From: Rhodothermales bacterium
GTDB taxonomy: Bacteria; Bacteroidota; Rhodothermia; Rhodothermales; VXPQ01
NCBI GenBank assembly: GCA_022821845.1
Contig: JAJECT010000033.1
Location: forward strand, 1 to 64,000
DNA length: 64,000 nt
Direction: 5' to 3'
Positions 1-9,323 of this stretch are shown here, piece after piece (the first letter of the stretch is position 1; each line of letters begins with the position of its first letter). Made by a program: the position numbers and the translations under genes. A model generated the notes under the pieces. The model did no database searches. It was not told the DNA's origin and saw nothing but the letters and a program-made list of their open reading frames with translations.

Positions 1-574
<574 letters not shown>

Positions 575-813
575 AACGATGTTGCGTTTTGAAGTGTACT
601 GGACGGGGTGTATGGGTAAAACAGCAAAGCAAAATAGGGCTATTCCAGCAAGGAAGCAAGTCGCGCCGGATGCAAGGCTAATGAAACTCGCGTGAATCAG
701 GATCGTGAAAACCCTGGTCGTTTCTGCGCGTACGCTTGGGCGGCGTAATTATAGGGTATACCCGATCCGCAGAAGCATGTCGTCTCTTTTCCTGCATATT
801 CCTGCCGCCGCGA

Positions 814-1368
814 ATGACCCCCACGCATCGTAAATGGATTGGATGGCTTGCGGCCGCCGTGGCCGTATGGGTGGTTTTCGGGCTGGCGCTGGCGCCGCCG
901 CTTGCGGGAGCAGGGTGGCGGCAGGCGATCATGCTGGGCTTTTCGAGCGCGTGCCATCAGATTCCGGCGCGTTCGCCCCATGTGCACGGCGTAGCGCTTG
1001 CCGTGTGCGACCGGTGTTTCGGCGTATACGCGGCGCTGGCGGTCGCGCCTTTTCTGACCCTGGGCCTGCAACCGTGGAATGGCTGGATGCAGCGGCATGC
1101 GAAATATCTTCTGCTGGGCGCGCTCCTCGTTCCGGCGGTGGACTGGGGCGGAGGCGTTGTCGGATGGTGGGTCAATACGCCCTGGAGCAGAATGGCTACG
1201 GGGGCCGTGTTCGGTGCGATGGCGGGGTATTTTCTGGTGTGCGCGGCGATGTCGCTTCCGGGCCGCTCGCCTGCGGAGGACGCGGGCCCGCCGGATACGC
1301 CGGATACGCCGATAAAAACCGCTTCTCCCGGCGCATCTCGCCCAAACCGCCGGGATTTACGAATTTAA
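814..1368 (+). CDS. DUF2085 family membrane protein
   Basis: Small integral membrane protein of unknown function, 184 residues from the ATG at 814. An earlier in-frame start at 736 would add 26 residues with no family features. The DUF2085 signature is visible: a CHQIPARS motif (C47-H48-Q49) followed by CDRCFGVY (C65, C68) at the start of a membrane helix. Hydrophobic segments lie near residues 10-33, 70-82, 103-120 and 131-155. The Cys/His pattern suggests metal binding, but no activity is established. The last residues and the stop codon lie inside a decayed copy of the dispersed repeat found elsewhere in the window, so the C-terminus may have been rewritten by that insertion. Confidence 0.8.
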   Translation: MTPTHRKWIGWLAAAVAVWVVFGLALAPPLAGAGWRQAIMLGFSSACHQIPARSPHVHGVALAVCDRCFGVYAALAVAPFLTLGLQPWNGWMQRHAKYLLLGALLVPAVDWGGGVVGWWVNTPWSRMATGAVFGAMAGYFLVCAAMSLPGRSPAEDAGPPDTPDTPIKTASPGASRPNRRDLRI

Positions 1369-1381
1369 TCAGCGCAATTCC
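1302..1381. repeat. Decayed, internally deleted copy of the dispersed TIR element
   Basis: The left end (GGATACGCCGATAAAAACCG, then CTTCTCCCGGCGCATCTCGCC) aligns with the left end of the full copy at 19172, and the right end (TTTAATCAGCGCAATTCC) resembles the right ends of the full copies. Only about 80 bases remain, so the interior hairpin is gone. It overlaps the last 22 codons of the DUF2085 gene and supplies its TAA stop. The match is by eye and degenerate. Confidence 0.5.
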
Positions 1382-1562
1382 GTAGCAAAAAACGAAAAAA
1401 TTCGCTATGCTTCGTCAGGCGGAAATCCGGCGCATCCTGACATGCCTGCGCGCAATGCCCTGCGAACAGGCCCCGCCCAGGCGCGTTGCGCTCCGGCGCG
1501 GCGCTATGCGGCCTGGCTGACCGTCGCTCGTTTGTCCCGATTCACCGATCCTTTTTCCGAAC

Positions 1563-2060
1563 ATGCCGAACAAAGCAGAATCCATTCTTCTGGTGGGCGT
1601 TATCGCCGGACTGGCCAGCGTATTGGCCAGTTTTATTCCAGCGGCAGGCGATTTCGTCAGTTGCCTCGTGACATTAGGCGCCGGGATGCTCGTCGTCTGG
1701 CACTACACGGACAAGCACCGCGTGACGCTCGCCTCGGGGGGGGGCATCAATCTGGGCGTGCTTACGGGCCTTGCGGCGTTTGGCACCGGATTCGTTCTGG
1801 ATACGATTGTTCGGCTCATAGGCGTCAAGCCGAGTTTGCAGGAAGAACTGCGCCAGGGCGTTGAGCAGGGCGGCGCGAACATGTCTCAACTCGGCGCATT
1901 CGGCGAGTTTATGATGTCTCCCGCGTATGTCGTTTTTGTCGCCGGGATCGGGCTTGTCGCGTCCGTGCTGCTCGGACTGGTGGGCGGCCTGATCGGCAGC
2001 AAGATGTTCAAGCGGGGCGAAGACGAGGGGCCGGTCGACGAACCCGCCGAACTGGTCTGA
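1563..2060 (+). CDS. Small multi-pass membrane protein (DUF4199-like)
   Basis: A 165-residue protein with four likely membrane helices, near residues 7-28, 30-46, 60-85 and 118-148, and a charged C-terminal tail (KRGEDEGPVDEPAE). Length, helix layout and the mid-protein SLQEELRQGVEQGG loop resemble the DUF4199 family common in Bacteroidota, but I see no diagnostic motif and the assignment is tentative. The segment between helices 3 and 4 is probably extracytoplasmic. The neighbours give no functional hint: DUF2085 lies upstream, and a convergent membrane-anchored protein begins 36 bases downstream. Function unknown. Confidence 0.65.
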   Translation: MPNKAESILLVGVIAGLASVLASFIPAAGDFVSCLVTLGAGMLVVWHYTDKHRVTLASGGGINLGVLTGLAAFGTGFVLDTIVRLIGVKPSLQEELRQGVEQGGANMSQLGAFGEFMMSPAYVVFVAGIGLVASVLLGLVGGLIGSKMFKRGEDEGPVDEPAELV

Positions 2061-2095
2061 TTCGGATACTGCTTGCTGCGCCGCGCCACCGCCAT

Positions 2096-2740
2096 TCAGG
2101 ACCTGAAAGGCAGGCGGGGGCCGGGGCGCAGCGAGACAGGCCGGTCCAGAATTTCTTTCAGGAGCACCGCTTCCTGTAGGGAGGCGGTTGCAGCCAGCCG
2201 GCGCAGCGCATGGTCGGCGCGGGCGGGGCGTACGTACGGCGAGGGGCTTTCGGCGTCCTCGACCTCTTCTTGCGCGTCGCTTAAAAAATTTAAGTCGCTG
2301 TTTTCGTCGCCTTGTTTTTTAAGGTTGGCATGGCCTGGGTCCGGGGTGGGAAGCCATCCCTCGGTTTCGAAGGCTTCCTCTTCGGCGAACCGGGCGTCGG
2401 ATTCGTAGATCGGTTCTGCCCATGCGTCGTACGCCACGGTTTCTTCCGCCGCCGCAGAAAACAGGACGTCGGGTTCTTCGCGCGCGGAAGGGGTCGGCGA
2501 AGGGGCCGGAGCCGCCGCCGTTTTCCCGTCGCTTTCCTGAAAGAGGTCTGCGGGCAAGCCCAGCGCTCGCCCGATTTCGCCCAGCCCTTCCTGCAAGTCG
2601 TCCCGGTCTTTTTGCGACAGCGCAGGACGCGGCGCCTGCGTTGCGGGTTTGGGGGCCTTTTGCTTCTTGCGCGAACCAAAGAGCAGCCGCCTCAGCAAAT
2701 ACAAGAGCGGAATAATCCAGAAAAAATTTTCAAAATCCAT
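2096..2740 (-). CDS. Membrane-anchored acidic protein of unknown function
   Basis: 214 residues. One N-terminal hydrophobic segment (residues 6-21, FFWIIPLLYLLRRLLF) is followed by a basic patch (GSRKKQK) and then a long low-complexity tail rich in Ala, Pro, Glu and Asp. A short conserved-looking stretch, QKDRDDLQEGLGEIGRALGL, lies near residues 43-62. The layout implies a single-pass protein with a large cytoplasmic tail. I recognise no family. It converges on the membrane protein ending at 2060 and is separated by 113 bases from the mutY stop. The reading frame has the codon bias of the surrounding genes, which supports it being real. Confidence 0.6.
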   Translation of the reverse strand: MDFENFFWIIPLLYLLRRLLFGSRKKQKAPKPATQAPRPALSQKDRDDLQEGLGEIGRALGLPADLFQESDGKTAAAPAPSPTPSAREEPDVLFSAAAEETVAYDAWAEPIYESDARFAEEEAFETEGWLPTPDPGHANLKKQGDENSDLNFLSDAQEEVEDAESPSPYVRPARADHALRRLAATASLQEAVLLKEILDRPVSLRPGPRLPFRS

Positions 2741-2853
2741 GACGGCGGGCGCGATGGGCGCGCTACGGACGATGGGGACGATGGCGGGGCGTTATGACAA
2801 GCGCAGGATGTATCCTGATCCTGTAATACCTACGTTTCGCCGCTCCGGTCGTT

Positions 2854-3984
2854 TCATTCGCCGCTTTTTTGCGCTTGCTCCAGGCTCAGGAATTCGACGA
2901 GCAGGCGGCCTGTTCTGGAAAACGCCAGGGTTTGCAGTTCGGCGCGGTCCGCCCACATAAAGGCCCGATCCGCAGGCGCCCGGGGCGCGCCCGCCGCAAT
3001 GCTTGCCCGAAAAGCGTGCATCGTGATGCGGAAGTGGGTATACGCATGGTCGATCCGGCGCGCCAGGCCACGGGTTTCGACGTCTACGTTCCATTTTTTC
3101 CGCACGGCGCGGCGGCATGCGGCCTCCAGCGTTTCGCCGGGTTTTCGCTTGCCGCCGGGAAATTCCCACAACCCGCCCAGCATGGCCTCTTCGGGACGTT
3201 TGCAGACCAGCAGGCGCCCGGCGTCGTCGAACACGATGGCTACCGCCACATCGAAATGGGGCGTCTTTTTGCGCGGCGGCGTAACCGGGAACGCCGTTTG
3301 ATCTCCTGCTTCGGCGGCGGCGCAGACGGGTCGCAGCGGGCAGGCTTCGCACCGGGGCGCGGCGGGCTTGCATACGTTGGCTCCCAGTTCCATGACCGCC
3401 TGATTGAAGGCGCCCGGGCGGGCCGAGTCCATGAGGTCCGCTGCGAGGTCCCGCAACTGGTTGCGCGTCCCCGCGCGGGTTGCGTCTTCTGCAACCCGAA
3501 ATACCCGCGCAAGCACGCGGATGGCGTTTCCGTCGAGGGCGGGGAGGGCTTTTCCGTACGCGATGGAAAGGACGGCGGCCGCGGTGTACGGTCCTACGCC
3601 CGGCAGGGAGCGAATCGCCTCTTCCTCGTCGGGCAGGCGTCCGCCGAACGTCTCGACGATGCGCCGGGCCGCCTTGTGCAGGTTGCGGGCGCGGGAATAG
3701 TAGCCAAGGCCCTCCCAGCACGCCAGCACGTCGTCGAGGGAAGCGGCGGCCAGGCGCTCGACGGTCGGGAAGCGCGCGGCGAATCGGCGGTAGTACGGTT
3801 CCGCCTGATCCACGCGGGTTTGCTGAAGCATGACTTCGGACAACCAGATGCGGTACGGGTCGGAGGTATTCCGCCAGGGCATATTCCGGCGGTTGGCGTC
3901 GTACCAGGCAAGCAGGTTTTCCCGAAAAGCGCGGCGCCGCGCGGCGTTTGTCGGAACGTGTGTCGAGGGGACTCGTTTTGTCAT
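2854..3984 (-). CDS. mutY: A/G-specific adenine DNA glycosylase MutY
   Basis: Removes adenine mispaired with 8-oxoguanine or guanine. From the ATG at 3984 the product is 376 residues. An upstream GTG at 4020 is in frame but lies within a decayed repeat and is less likely. The catalytic domain shows PWRNTSDPYRIWLSEVMLQQT, where the Glu of SEVMLQQT is the expected catalytic acid, and the helix-hairpin-helix SLPGVGPYTAAAVLS. The 4Fe-4S cluster loop is C-x6-C-x2-C-x5-C (CKPAAPRCEACPLRPVC). The C-terminal Nudix-like domain that reads 8-oxoG is present, with a LWEFPGGKRKPGETLEAACRR stretch. It is divergent from the Omp85 gene that starts at 4099. Confidence 0.95.
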   Translation of the reverse strand: MTKRVPSTHVPTNAARRRAFRENLLAWYDANRRNMPWRNTSDPYRIWLSEVMLQQTRVDQAEPYYRRFAARFPTVERLAAASLDDVLACWEGLGYYSRARNLHKAARRIVETFGGRLPDEEEAIRSLPGVGPYTAAAVLSIAYGKALPALDGNAIRVLARVFRVAEDATRAGTRNQLRDLAADLMDSARPGAFNQAVMELGANVCKPAAPRCEACPLRPVCAAAEAGDQTAFPVTPPRKKTPHFDVAVAIVFDDAGRLLVCKRPEEAMLGGLWEFPGGKRKPGETLEAACRRAVRKKWNVDVETRGLARRIDHAYTHFRITMHAFRASIAAGAPRAPADRAFMWADRAELQTLAFSRTGRLLVEFLSLEQAQKSGE

Positions 3985-4002
3985 GCGGGGCCATGGATTC
4001 TT

Positions 4003-4098
4003 CGTTACGCAGGCCGCCACGCTACCCCTGCTTCCTCACTCCTCGCCAGCGCGCGCCTCGCAAGCCGCTGGGCCTTGCGGACTTAACCAGCGTATCCC
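4003..4098. repeat. Decayed right half of the dispersed TIR element
   Basis: The sequence from about 4003 aligns by eye with the right half of the full repeat at 19172-19425: the centre of the hairpin, CCTCGCCAGCGCG, CCTCGCAAGCC, then GCGGACTTAACCAGCGTATCC. No left half is seen. It fills the space between mutY and the Omp85 gene and ends one base before the Omp85 start codon. The promoters of one or both genes may therefore have been remodelled. Confidence 0.5.
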
Positions 4099-5778
4099 AT
4101 GCGAATCGAAACGCGGTTTGTACGGATGCTCCTGTGCGCGGTTCTGACCGGCGGGACGTTCGGGGCGCTGCTTCCGGGGGCGTTTGCGCAATCTGGAAGC
4201 GGGGCGGGCGGCGCTGTGCCCGACGAAAATTTAGCCGAAAGGCCCGTCGGATTGGCTGAAGAAGACGTGGCGGGCGAAGCCAATGCGTTCGGGACGTCGC
4301 CAGACAGTGCGCGGGCGGCGCTGGGGGCCGTGCGCATTGTCGGGCTGGACCCTGTGCGCCTTCGCATCGTGGAGGCGGAGGCCCCGTTCGCCGTGGACGC
4401 CCCGTTCGATCCGCTTCGCCTGGAGGCGGATATCGGACGGATGTTGTCGGTCCTCGAAAGGGAGGGGCTTCCGCTGGCCACCGCCGCCGTGGAAACGATT
4501 GCGCCCTTTGGCGACGCGGCGGATCGGCTGGCGATCACGCTGCGCGTGGAGCCTGGGCCGTCGGTGGCGCTGCGGGGGTTCGAGCTGGAAGGCGCCCGCC
4601 GTACGCAACCGCAGCTTGCGGCCCGCCTCGCAGGCATGAAGCCGGGCGAAAAAATTCTTCGATTCGATGCGGAGCGCCTTCGCCGCCGCATCGAAGGCAA
4701 GGAACTGTTCGAAACCACAGGGCTTCCGGCGTTGCGCATCGCCGCCGATACGACCGCCGTGGTGCGCATCCCCATAGAAGAAGGTCCGCCCGGCGCGTTC
4801 GATCTTGTACTCGGCTATCTGCCGCCCTCGGAGGGGGATCGGCGCGGGAGCGTTACGGGCAGCGGGCATCTTGCGCTCCGCAATCCGTTCGGGCGCGGCC
4901 TGGCGGCCTCCCTGCGCCTGAACCGGCTTCCGGATCAGGTTGCGAGCATCGACATTTCGGCGGCGTGGCCCTTCGCTTTCGGGCTTCCGCTGGGACTGGA
5001 GGCGGGTTTTTCCGGGCTGGAAGAAGATTCCACGTACGGCAAAAGAGCCTGGCGCGGCCAACTGCGTTACGACCTTGCCCCGGGCCTGAGCGCGTTCGCC
5101 GGGTTCAGCCGGGAGCGCGCGGCCCCGGGGCAGGCGGGCGCCCGGATTGGTCCGAACGGGCGACAAATAGCTCCTTCGGCCCAGGCGCGGTTCTTCGGGC
5201 TGGGCGTACGCTTTTCGCATCTGGACTATTTTTCGAACCCCACAAAGGGGTTTTATGTGGAGATGAACCTGGAAAGCGGGCGCAAGGAGCGTACGGAATC
5301 GCATGTGGTTGGCGCGGATACGCTGCGCAGCCGCACGCTTCTGGAGCAGCAGCGATTGCATGCGACGGGACGCTGGTTCGTCCCGATATTTTCCCGATCC
5401 GTGCTGGTGGCCGGGATGGATGCGCGCGTACTGTCGAGCCCGGAATACGACCGAAGCGATTTGTTTCGGTTTGGCGGCGCGGCCTCGCTCCGGGGGTACG
5501 ACGAGGATCGGTTCCTGGGGCGCATCGTGGGCCGGGCGCTGATCGAGTACCGCATATTAATCGATGCGGTTTCGTATGCCTATGCCTTTTTCGACGCGGG
5601 CTACGTGGATCGTCCGGTTACGCCGGACGCGCAGGCCGCGACGAGCATGCGTCCGGGGTACGGCGCGGGCGTCCGGTTCCGGACCGCGGCGGGGCTTATC
5701 AACATGAGCGCGGCCCTGAACCCCGAAGGCGGGCCGGGGGACATCCGCATCCATGCAGGGGTTTCGTTCGGATTGTGA
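4099..5778 (+). CDS. Omp85-family outer membrane protein (TamA/BamA-like)
   Basis: 559 residues with a signal peptide ending near residue 31 (LLPGAFAQ). Residues about 60-230 look like POTRA repeats, with paired beta-strand and helix patterns such as RLAITLRVEPGPSVALRGFEL. The C-terminal half is a beta-barrel with alternating hydrophobic strands, ending in VSFGL. The conserved Omp85 loop motif appears as SLRGYDEDRFLG near residues 461-472. The length matches TamA-type proteins rather than BamA, which carries five POTRA domains. The expected role is insertion or assembly of outer-membrane proteins, or export of a specific partner. It stands alone, with a Nudix gene 130 bases downstream. Family is secure; the exact role is not. 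Confidence 0.85.
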   Translation: MRIETRFVRMLLCAVLTGGTFGALLPGAFAQSGSGAGGAVPDENLAERPVGLAEEDVAGEANAFGTSPDSARAALGAVRIVGLDPVRLRIVEAEAPFAVDAPFDPLRLEADIGRMLSVLEREGLPLATAAVETIAPFGDAADRLAITLRVEPGPSVALRGFELEGARRTQPQLAARLAGMKPGEKILRFDAERLRRRIEGKELFETTGLPALRIAADTTAVVRIPIEEGPPGAFDLVLGYLPPSEGDRRGSVTGSGHLALRNPFGRGLAASLRLNRLPDQVASIDISAAWPFAFGLPLGLEAGFSGLEEDSTYGKRAWRGQLRYDLAPGLSAFAGFSRERAAPGQAGARIGPNGRQIAPSAQARFFGLGVRFSHLDYFSNPTKGFYVEMNLESGRKERTESHVVGADTLRSRTLLEQQRLHATGRWFVPIFSRSVLVAGMDARVLSSPEYDRSDLFRFGGAASLRGYDEDRFLGRIVGRALIEYRILIDAVSYAYAFFDAGYVDRPVTPDAQAATSMRPGYGAGVRFRTAAGLINMSAALNPEGGPGDIRIHAGVSFGL

Positions 5779-5908
5779 CGGAGCGTCTGCATCTGCGCGG
5801 CGCAAGGAAGCAAGGGACCCATACGCCGCCGCGGGCGTTCGGAGAGGCGCGCTGGCCCTGCCGGTTGCTTGTTGCCTTGTCCCTCTTTCGTCCATCGGTT
5901 TTTTCGTT

Positions 5909-6475
5909 ATGCGGCACCTTATCGAACAAAAACGCTCGTCCGAACAAATATTCGACGGCAAGTTGCTGAAGGTGTATCGCGACCGGGTGCTTCTTCCGGA
6001 CGGCGCCGAGGGGGTGCGGGAGTGGATCGATCACCCCGGAGCGTCCGCCGTGGCGCCAATCTTTTCCGACGGTTCGACGTTGCTTGTGCGCCAATTTCGA
6101 TACCCGGCCCAGCGCGCGTTCCTCGAAGTGCCCGCAGGCAAACTGGACAAGCCGGGCGAAGACCCGACCGCGGCGGCGGCCCGCGAACTGGAGGAAGAAA
6201 CCGGCTGGCGCGCCGCCTCTTTCACCCGACTGGGCGCGCTTTTCCCGTGCCTCGGCTACAGCAACGAGATTATTCACCTGTATCTTGCGGAGGACCTTGC
6301 GCAGGCGGGCGGGCAGCGCCTGGAGCAAGGCGAATTCATGGACGTCGTGTCCATGCCGTTCGAGGAGGCGCTGCGGCAGGTCTTCAAAGGAGGCGTCGTC
6401 GATATGAAATCTGCATTAACCTTGCTTTACGCGCAGCGCCATCTGGAACGGCGGGAAGCGGGTTCGGGGGGATGA
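5909..6475 (+). CDS. Nudix hydrolase, ADP-ribose pyrophosphatase type
   Basis: Cleaves ADP-ribose or related nucleotide sugars to a nucleoside monophosphate and sugar phosphate. 188 residues from the ATG at 5909; longer in-frame starts run back into the Omp85 gene. The Nudix box reads PAGKLDKPGEDPTAAAAREL followed by EEETGW, with the metal-binding Glu residues in RELEEETG. The upstream strand pattern (VAPIFSDGSTLLVRQFRYP) and the downstream CLGYSNEIIHLYLAEDL match the ADPRase (NudF-like) subfamily. One extra residue between the first Gly and Glu of the box is common in this subfamily as I remember it. Cytosolic; no operon partner is evident. Confidence 0.88.
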   Translation: MRHLIEQKRSSEQIFDGKLLKVYRDRVLLPDGAEGVREWIDHPGASAVAPIFSDGSTLLVRQFRYPAQRAFLEVPAGKLDKPGEDPTAAAARELEEETGWRAASFTRLGALFPCLGYSNEIIHLYLAEDLAQAGGQRLEQGEFMDVVSMPFEEALRQVFKGGVVDMKSALTLLYAQRHLERREAGSGG

Positions 6476-6699
6476 GTCGAGGTAAACAGCGGTGCGTATA
6501 ATACTCTTAAGGTGTTGTTGATGATGTAGCGATATTACTTACGCATTAAAGGCAATTTTTACGTAAATTAAACCGGAACACCGCAAACATGCAAGAGAAT
6601 GGCGGGATATTTTTTTTGGATGAGAAGGCGATTCGGATAACCTTAAAAATTAAGGCTTTGCGAGGCTTCGAGACTATTATATATAACTGCCAAGGCGAC

Positions 6700-7515
6700 T
6701 TATTCAGAAAGTTCTTCTTGAACGGCGCCCGAAGGCCCATTGTACCATCTTTCGAGATACATTTCTACGAATCCAGGGTGCTTTGAGGCAAGGGCGGCGA
6801 CCATAGGTTTGAGATCGGGGTCGCCGAGAGAAGAAGCAAGAAACATAGCCGAAAGCTGAAGAGAATCAACAAAAGAATCATACTCAAGATATTCTGGAAT
6901 ATATCCCTGTATATAGCGAATAGACAATTCGCGCAGCGTAGCGTGCGTCGAGGAATCTAACGGACGCCATCTTTCTACGGTTCTTGCAAGAGCGAGAAAA
7001 GCGCCATCCAATTCCTGTAAGGTGCGTTCGGAAGATTCAAGATAATCGAGTATCACGGGAAAAATGCGAGGGCCAAACTCGGCAAGGCCAAGCGGAGCCA
7101 TGCCGCCGAACTGAGACGCTTTCAGAAGAATCGGTATAGCCCGTTCATCTTCGAGCGCGGCCACGGAATATATCAACGGCTCAAGCAGCTCCTGAATATG
7201 ATCGTCATCGTCAAAACCAGGATAGCCGGCGAGATTCAGATCGCACTGACTGTCGAGGGCGGCGATCAACCCATCGGCTATAAGAGGATCTACGCCACGA
7301 CGAAGCTGATCTATTTTTTCTCTGGAGTATCCCCCAATTACATGATAAACGGCCGCGTCGATCCTGTAGGGATCTCCGCTGTGAAGCTCCATGGCGAGCG
7401 CGGCGGCCGAAGGCGTAGCGGCTTTCTGTTCCTGCGCCAGGGAAGAAAGCGAAAAGAAAGAAAAAACGATCAAAAAGATCGTTGTAGAGAGCACGTGGTG
7501 AATCGAGGCGGTCAT
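6700..7515 (-). CDS. Exported protein of unknown function, possibly helical-repeat
   Basis: 271 residues with a clear signal peptide (MTASIHHVLSTTIFLIVFSF, cleavage after SLAQ). The mature part is rich in predicted helices with periodic Leu/Ala and short loops (RAIPILLKASQFGGMAPLGLAEFGPRIFPVILDYLESS), which resembles HEAT-type repeats, but I cannot count regular units. It lies 48 bases downstream of the lipoprotein gene on the same strand, so the two may be co-expressed. Base composition here is markedly more A/T-rich than in the flanking genes, which suggests a different history. No known family recognised. Confidence 0.65.
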   Translation of the reverse strand: MTASIHHVLSTTIFLIVFSFFSLSSLAQEQKAATPSAAALAMELHSGDPYRIDAAVYHVIGGYSREKIDQLRRGVDPLIADGLIAALDSQCDLNLAGYPGFDDDDHIQELLEPLIYSVAALEDERAIPILLKASQFGGMAPLGLAEFGPRIFPVILDYLESSERTLQELDGAFLALARTVERWRPLDSSTHATLRELSIRYIQGYIPEYLEYDSFVDSLQLSAMFLASSLGDPDLKPMVAALASKHPGFVEMYLERWYNGPSGAVQEELSE

Positions 7516-7563
7516 GGCGAAACGGATATGAAGGGTAAAGGAACGAGAAGGCGGTCAGCACGA

Positions 7564-8946
7564 TTATCGCGGAGGCATATTGCTGATATGAACATGCCCT
7601 GTCTTATCGTCTGCGCAATTGCGAGTTCCCGCATAAGTATACGAACCGGGGCGAGCTTGTCGATTAAATAAAACAATAGAATTTTTAAGATCTTCCGTCC
7701 ATGGACCAGTACGACAATCGCCATATATCTGAATGTCTGCCGCCCTGCCGTACTTGTGGGCAGAGTCAGAAGCTGTAGAAACATTGGAATTTCCATTAGG
7801 ACACCGCCAACCAGAGTTTATATTTAAAGTCTTGTATATTTTTTTAGAAGCAAGAAAGGATTTGACTTCACCATATAAAGCTTTTAAATCAGGATCAACA
7901 TAGCCATACAAACCATGTGTACCATTTTCAGTGCCATTGCCAGAAACTACAAATATACTATGATTATTTTTAAAGCTGGAACAATCAGAAAGATGACCTT
8001 TCCCGGGGCCATACTCTTCTGCAATATCGCATTGATATTGATTAGCGCATTCACATTTATCTTCTTCGTCATTATTTCCATCGCTATGTCCACCGCCGCC
8101 ACCTCCTCCGCTACCACCTCCACCGCCACCACCACTAGGCTTGCAAAAACGAGAACAAAATGTATTAAATCTTGGACCACAACTTGCTGCCCCATAAGGG
8201 TGACCAATATATGCTGGCTCATTAGCACATATTTCACCAGTAAGAATGAATTGACATAGTATATAACAAAGATCGTTAGGAGTAGACATTGTATTCATAC
8301 CAATTCCAAAATTTTTGCCTGAATATTTTTCCTTGCTCAAATACATAGATAATTCAAGGGGCACATTACCAGGACGATAAAAATAAGAATCCACATCTTC
8401 AAATATAATCGTGTAACGGGATACCGTCATTTTCATTCCAGCAAAATCTTTCGCTACGTATCGTTCCACATAGTCCGTGAAATTTTCCTTTGACAATTTT
8501 TCGTCGCTCGAAAAGGCGATTACATGTCCGGAAACTACGTCTCCCGAAGGCTCCATATCCATAACGAGCGTGCGAACATGGTACATGACGCTATCGTAGC
8601 GTTCGTCCGTATATTTTCCGAGCGTCGTCGCCAAAACGAGCGTTTCTTCCGTTCCGTCTATCGACAAGACAACAGACTCGTTCCAGTCTGGAGGGAACTT
8701 CTCTATGAAAGAAAGCAACGCAAGCGAATCTTCGTCGCCTTCCGCCTTCGACAGGCGATCTGACACTTCGAGTTCGACCTGTTCCGCGTACCAGGCGCGG
8801 GCCTTGGCGGTTAGGTCATCGTTCGGGGCGATGTCCTCCAGAGAGGAGAAATCCGCGCCGGAATCGCAACCGGGCAGAAAGAGCGCGGCGGCGAACAGGC
8901 CGCAAAGGACAGGGAGCGCGCCGAAGAGGAAAAACCGGGTACGCAT
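7564..8946 (-). CDS. Lipoprotein with C-terminal M15-type peptidase-like domain
   Basis: 460 residues. The N-terminus has a lipoprotein signal with lipobox FLPGC (Cys near residue 27). Residues about 30-255 are an unrecognised domain. A Gly-rich linker (two runs of seven Gly) follows near residues 272-290, then a short Cys-rich segment (CECANQYQC). The last 115 residues look like a zinc D,D-peptidase of family M15: SGWRCPNG, then SAHKYGRAADI (His397, Asp404) and GHVHIS (His451, His453), giving the His/Asp/His zinc set of the M15_3/VanY group. This predicts a membrane-tethered cell-wall or D-Ala-D-Ala peptidase. The gene is A/T-rich, especially in the 3' half, unlike its neighbours. Enzyme activity is inferred. 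Confidence 0.78.
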   Translation of the reverse strand: MRTRFFLFGALPVLCGLFAAALFLPGCDSGADFSSLEDIAPNDDLTAKARAWYAEQVELEVSDRLSKAEGDEDSLALLSFIEKFPPDWNESVVLSIDGTEETLVLATTLGKYTDERYDSVMYHVRTLVMDMEPSGDVVSGHVIAFSSDEKLSKENFTDYVERYVAKDFAGMKMTVSRYTIIFEDVDSYFYRPGNVPLELSMYLSKEKYSGKNFGIGMNTMSTPNDLCYILCQFILTGEICANEPAYIGHPYGAASCGPRFNTFCSRFCKPSGGGGGGGSGGGGGGGHSDGNNDEEDKCECANQYQCDIAEEYGPGKGHLSDCSSFKNNHSIFVVSGNGTENGTHGLYGYVDPDLKALYGEVKSFLASKKIYKTLNINSGWRCPNGNSNVSTASDSAHKYGRAADIQIYGDCRTGPWTEDLKNSIVLFNRQARPGSYTYAGTRNCADDKTGHVHISNMPPR

Positions 8947-9323
8947 GAGCGAGGGAATAACGAGAACGACGAAACCGTACGTCTAACCTAACCGCCTGTT
9001 CGGACATTGTCAAGCCCGCTGGAGCTGCCAGCGGGCGCAGAAAGGAACCAAAGACCTCTTTTGCGTCAATTACTGAGCGACTCGGGAAAGGGGGTATGCC
9101 TTCAAAAGCAAGGCGGGACGAAAAAATTGTGAATAATTTGCGAAAACGTCTGATTGAGGATCGAGAGGCCTTCAATTGAGCGGATGCAGACGCGAACAAA
9201 CCCTTTCCGAACCCTCGCCCGGATCCTGAGGCGTCCCTTGGCGTATTGAAAAGGCTTGACCGCCGCTCCGATGCAAGGACAGGGCGCGGCGGGCTACGAT
9301 TCCACAGTCAACGACGCGGCAAC
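8947..9323. other. Intergenic region with a perfect 9-bp hairpin
   Basis: 377 bases between the divergent lipoprotein gene and secG. A perfect stem of 9 pairs (GCCCGCTGG / CCAGCGGGC, 9014-9022 with 9028-9036, loop AGCTG) is the only strong structure I see. Neither side has a T-run, so it is not an intrinsic terminator. It lies about 70 bases upstream of the lipoprotein start and could be an operator or a leader hairpin. An A/T-rich stretch near 9118-9140 may hold the secG promoter. No gene is supported. Confidence 0.4.

Noticed and set aside
575..813. CIRCE-type heat-shock operator upstream of groES
   Set aside because: No TTAGCACTC-like inverted repeat is present in this stretch on either strand.
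9014..9036. Perfect hairpin as an intrinsic terminator
   Set aside because: No T-run follows on either strand, and the hairpin lies between divergent genes, where no terminator is needed.
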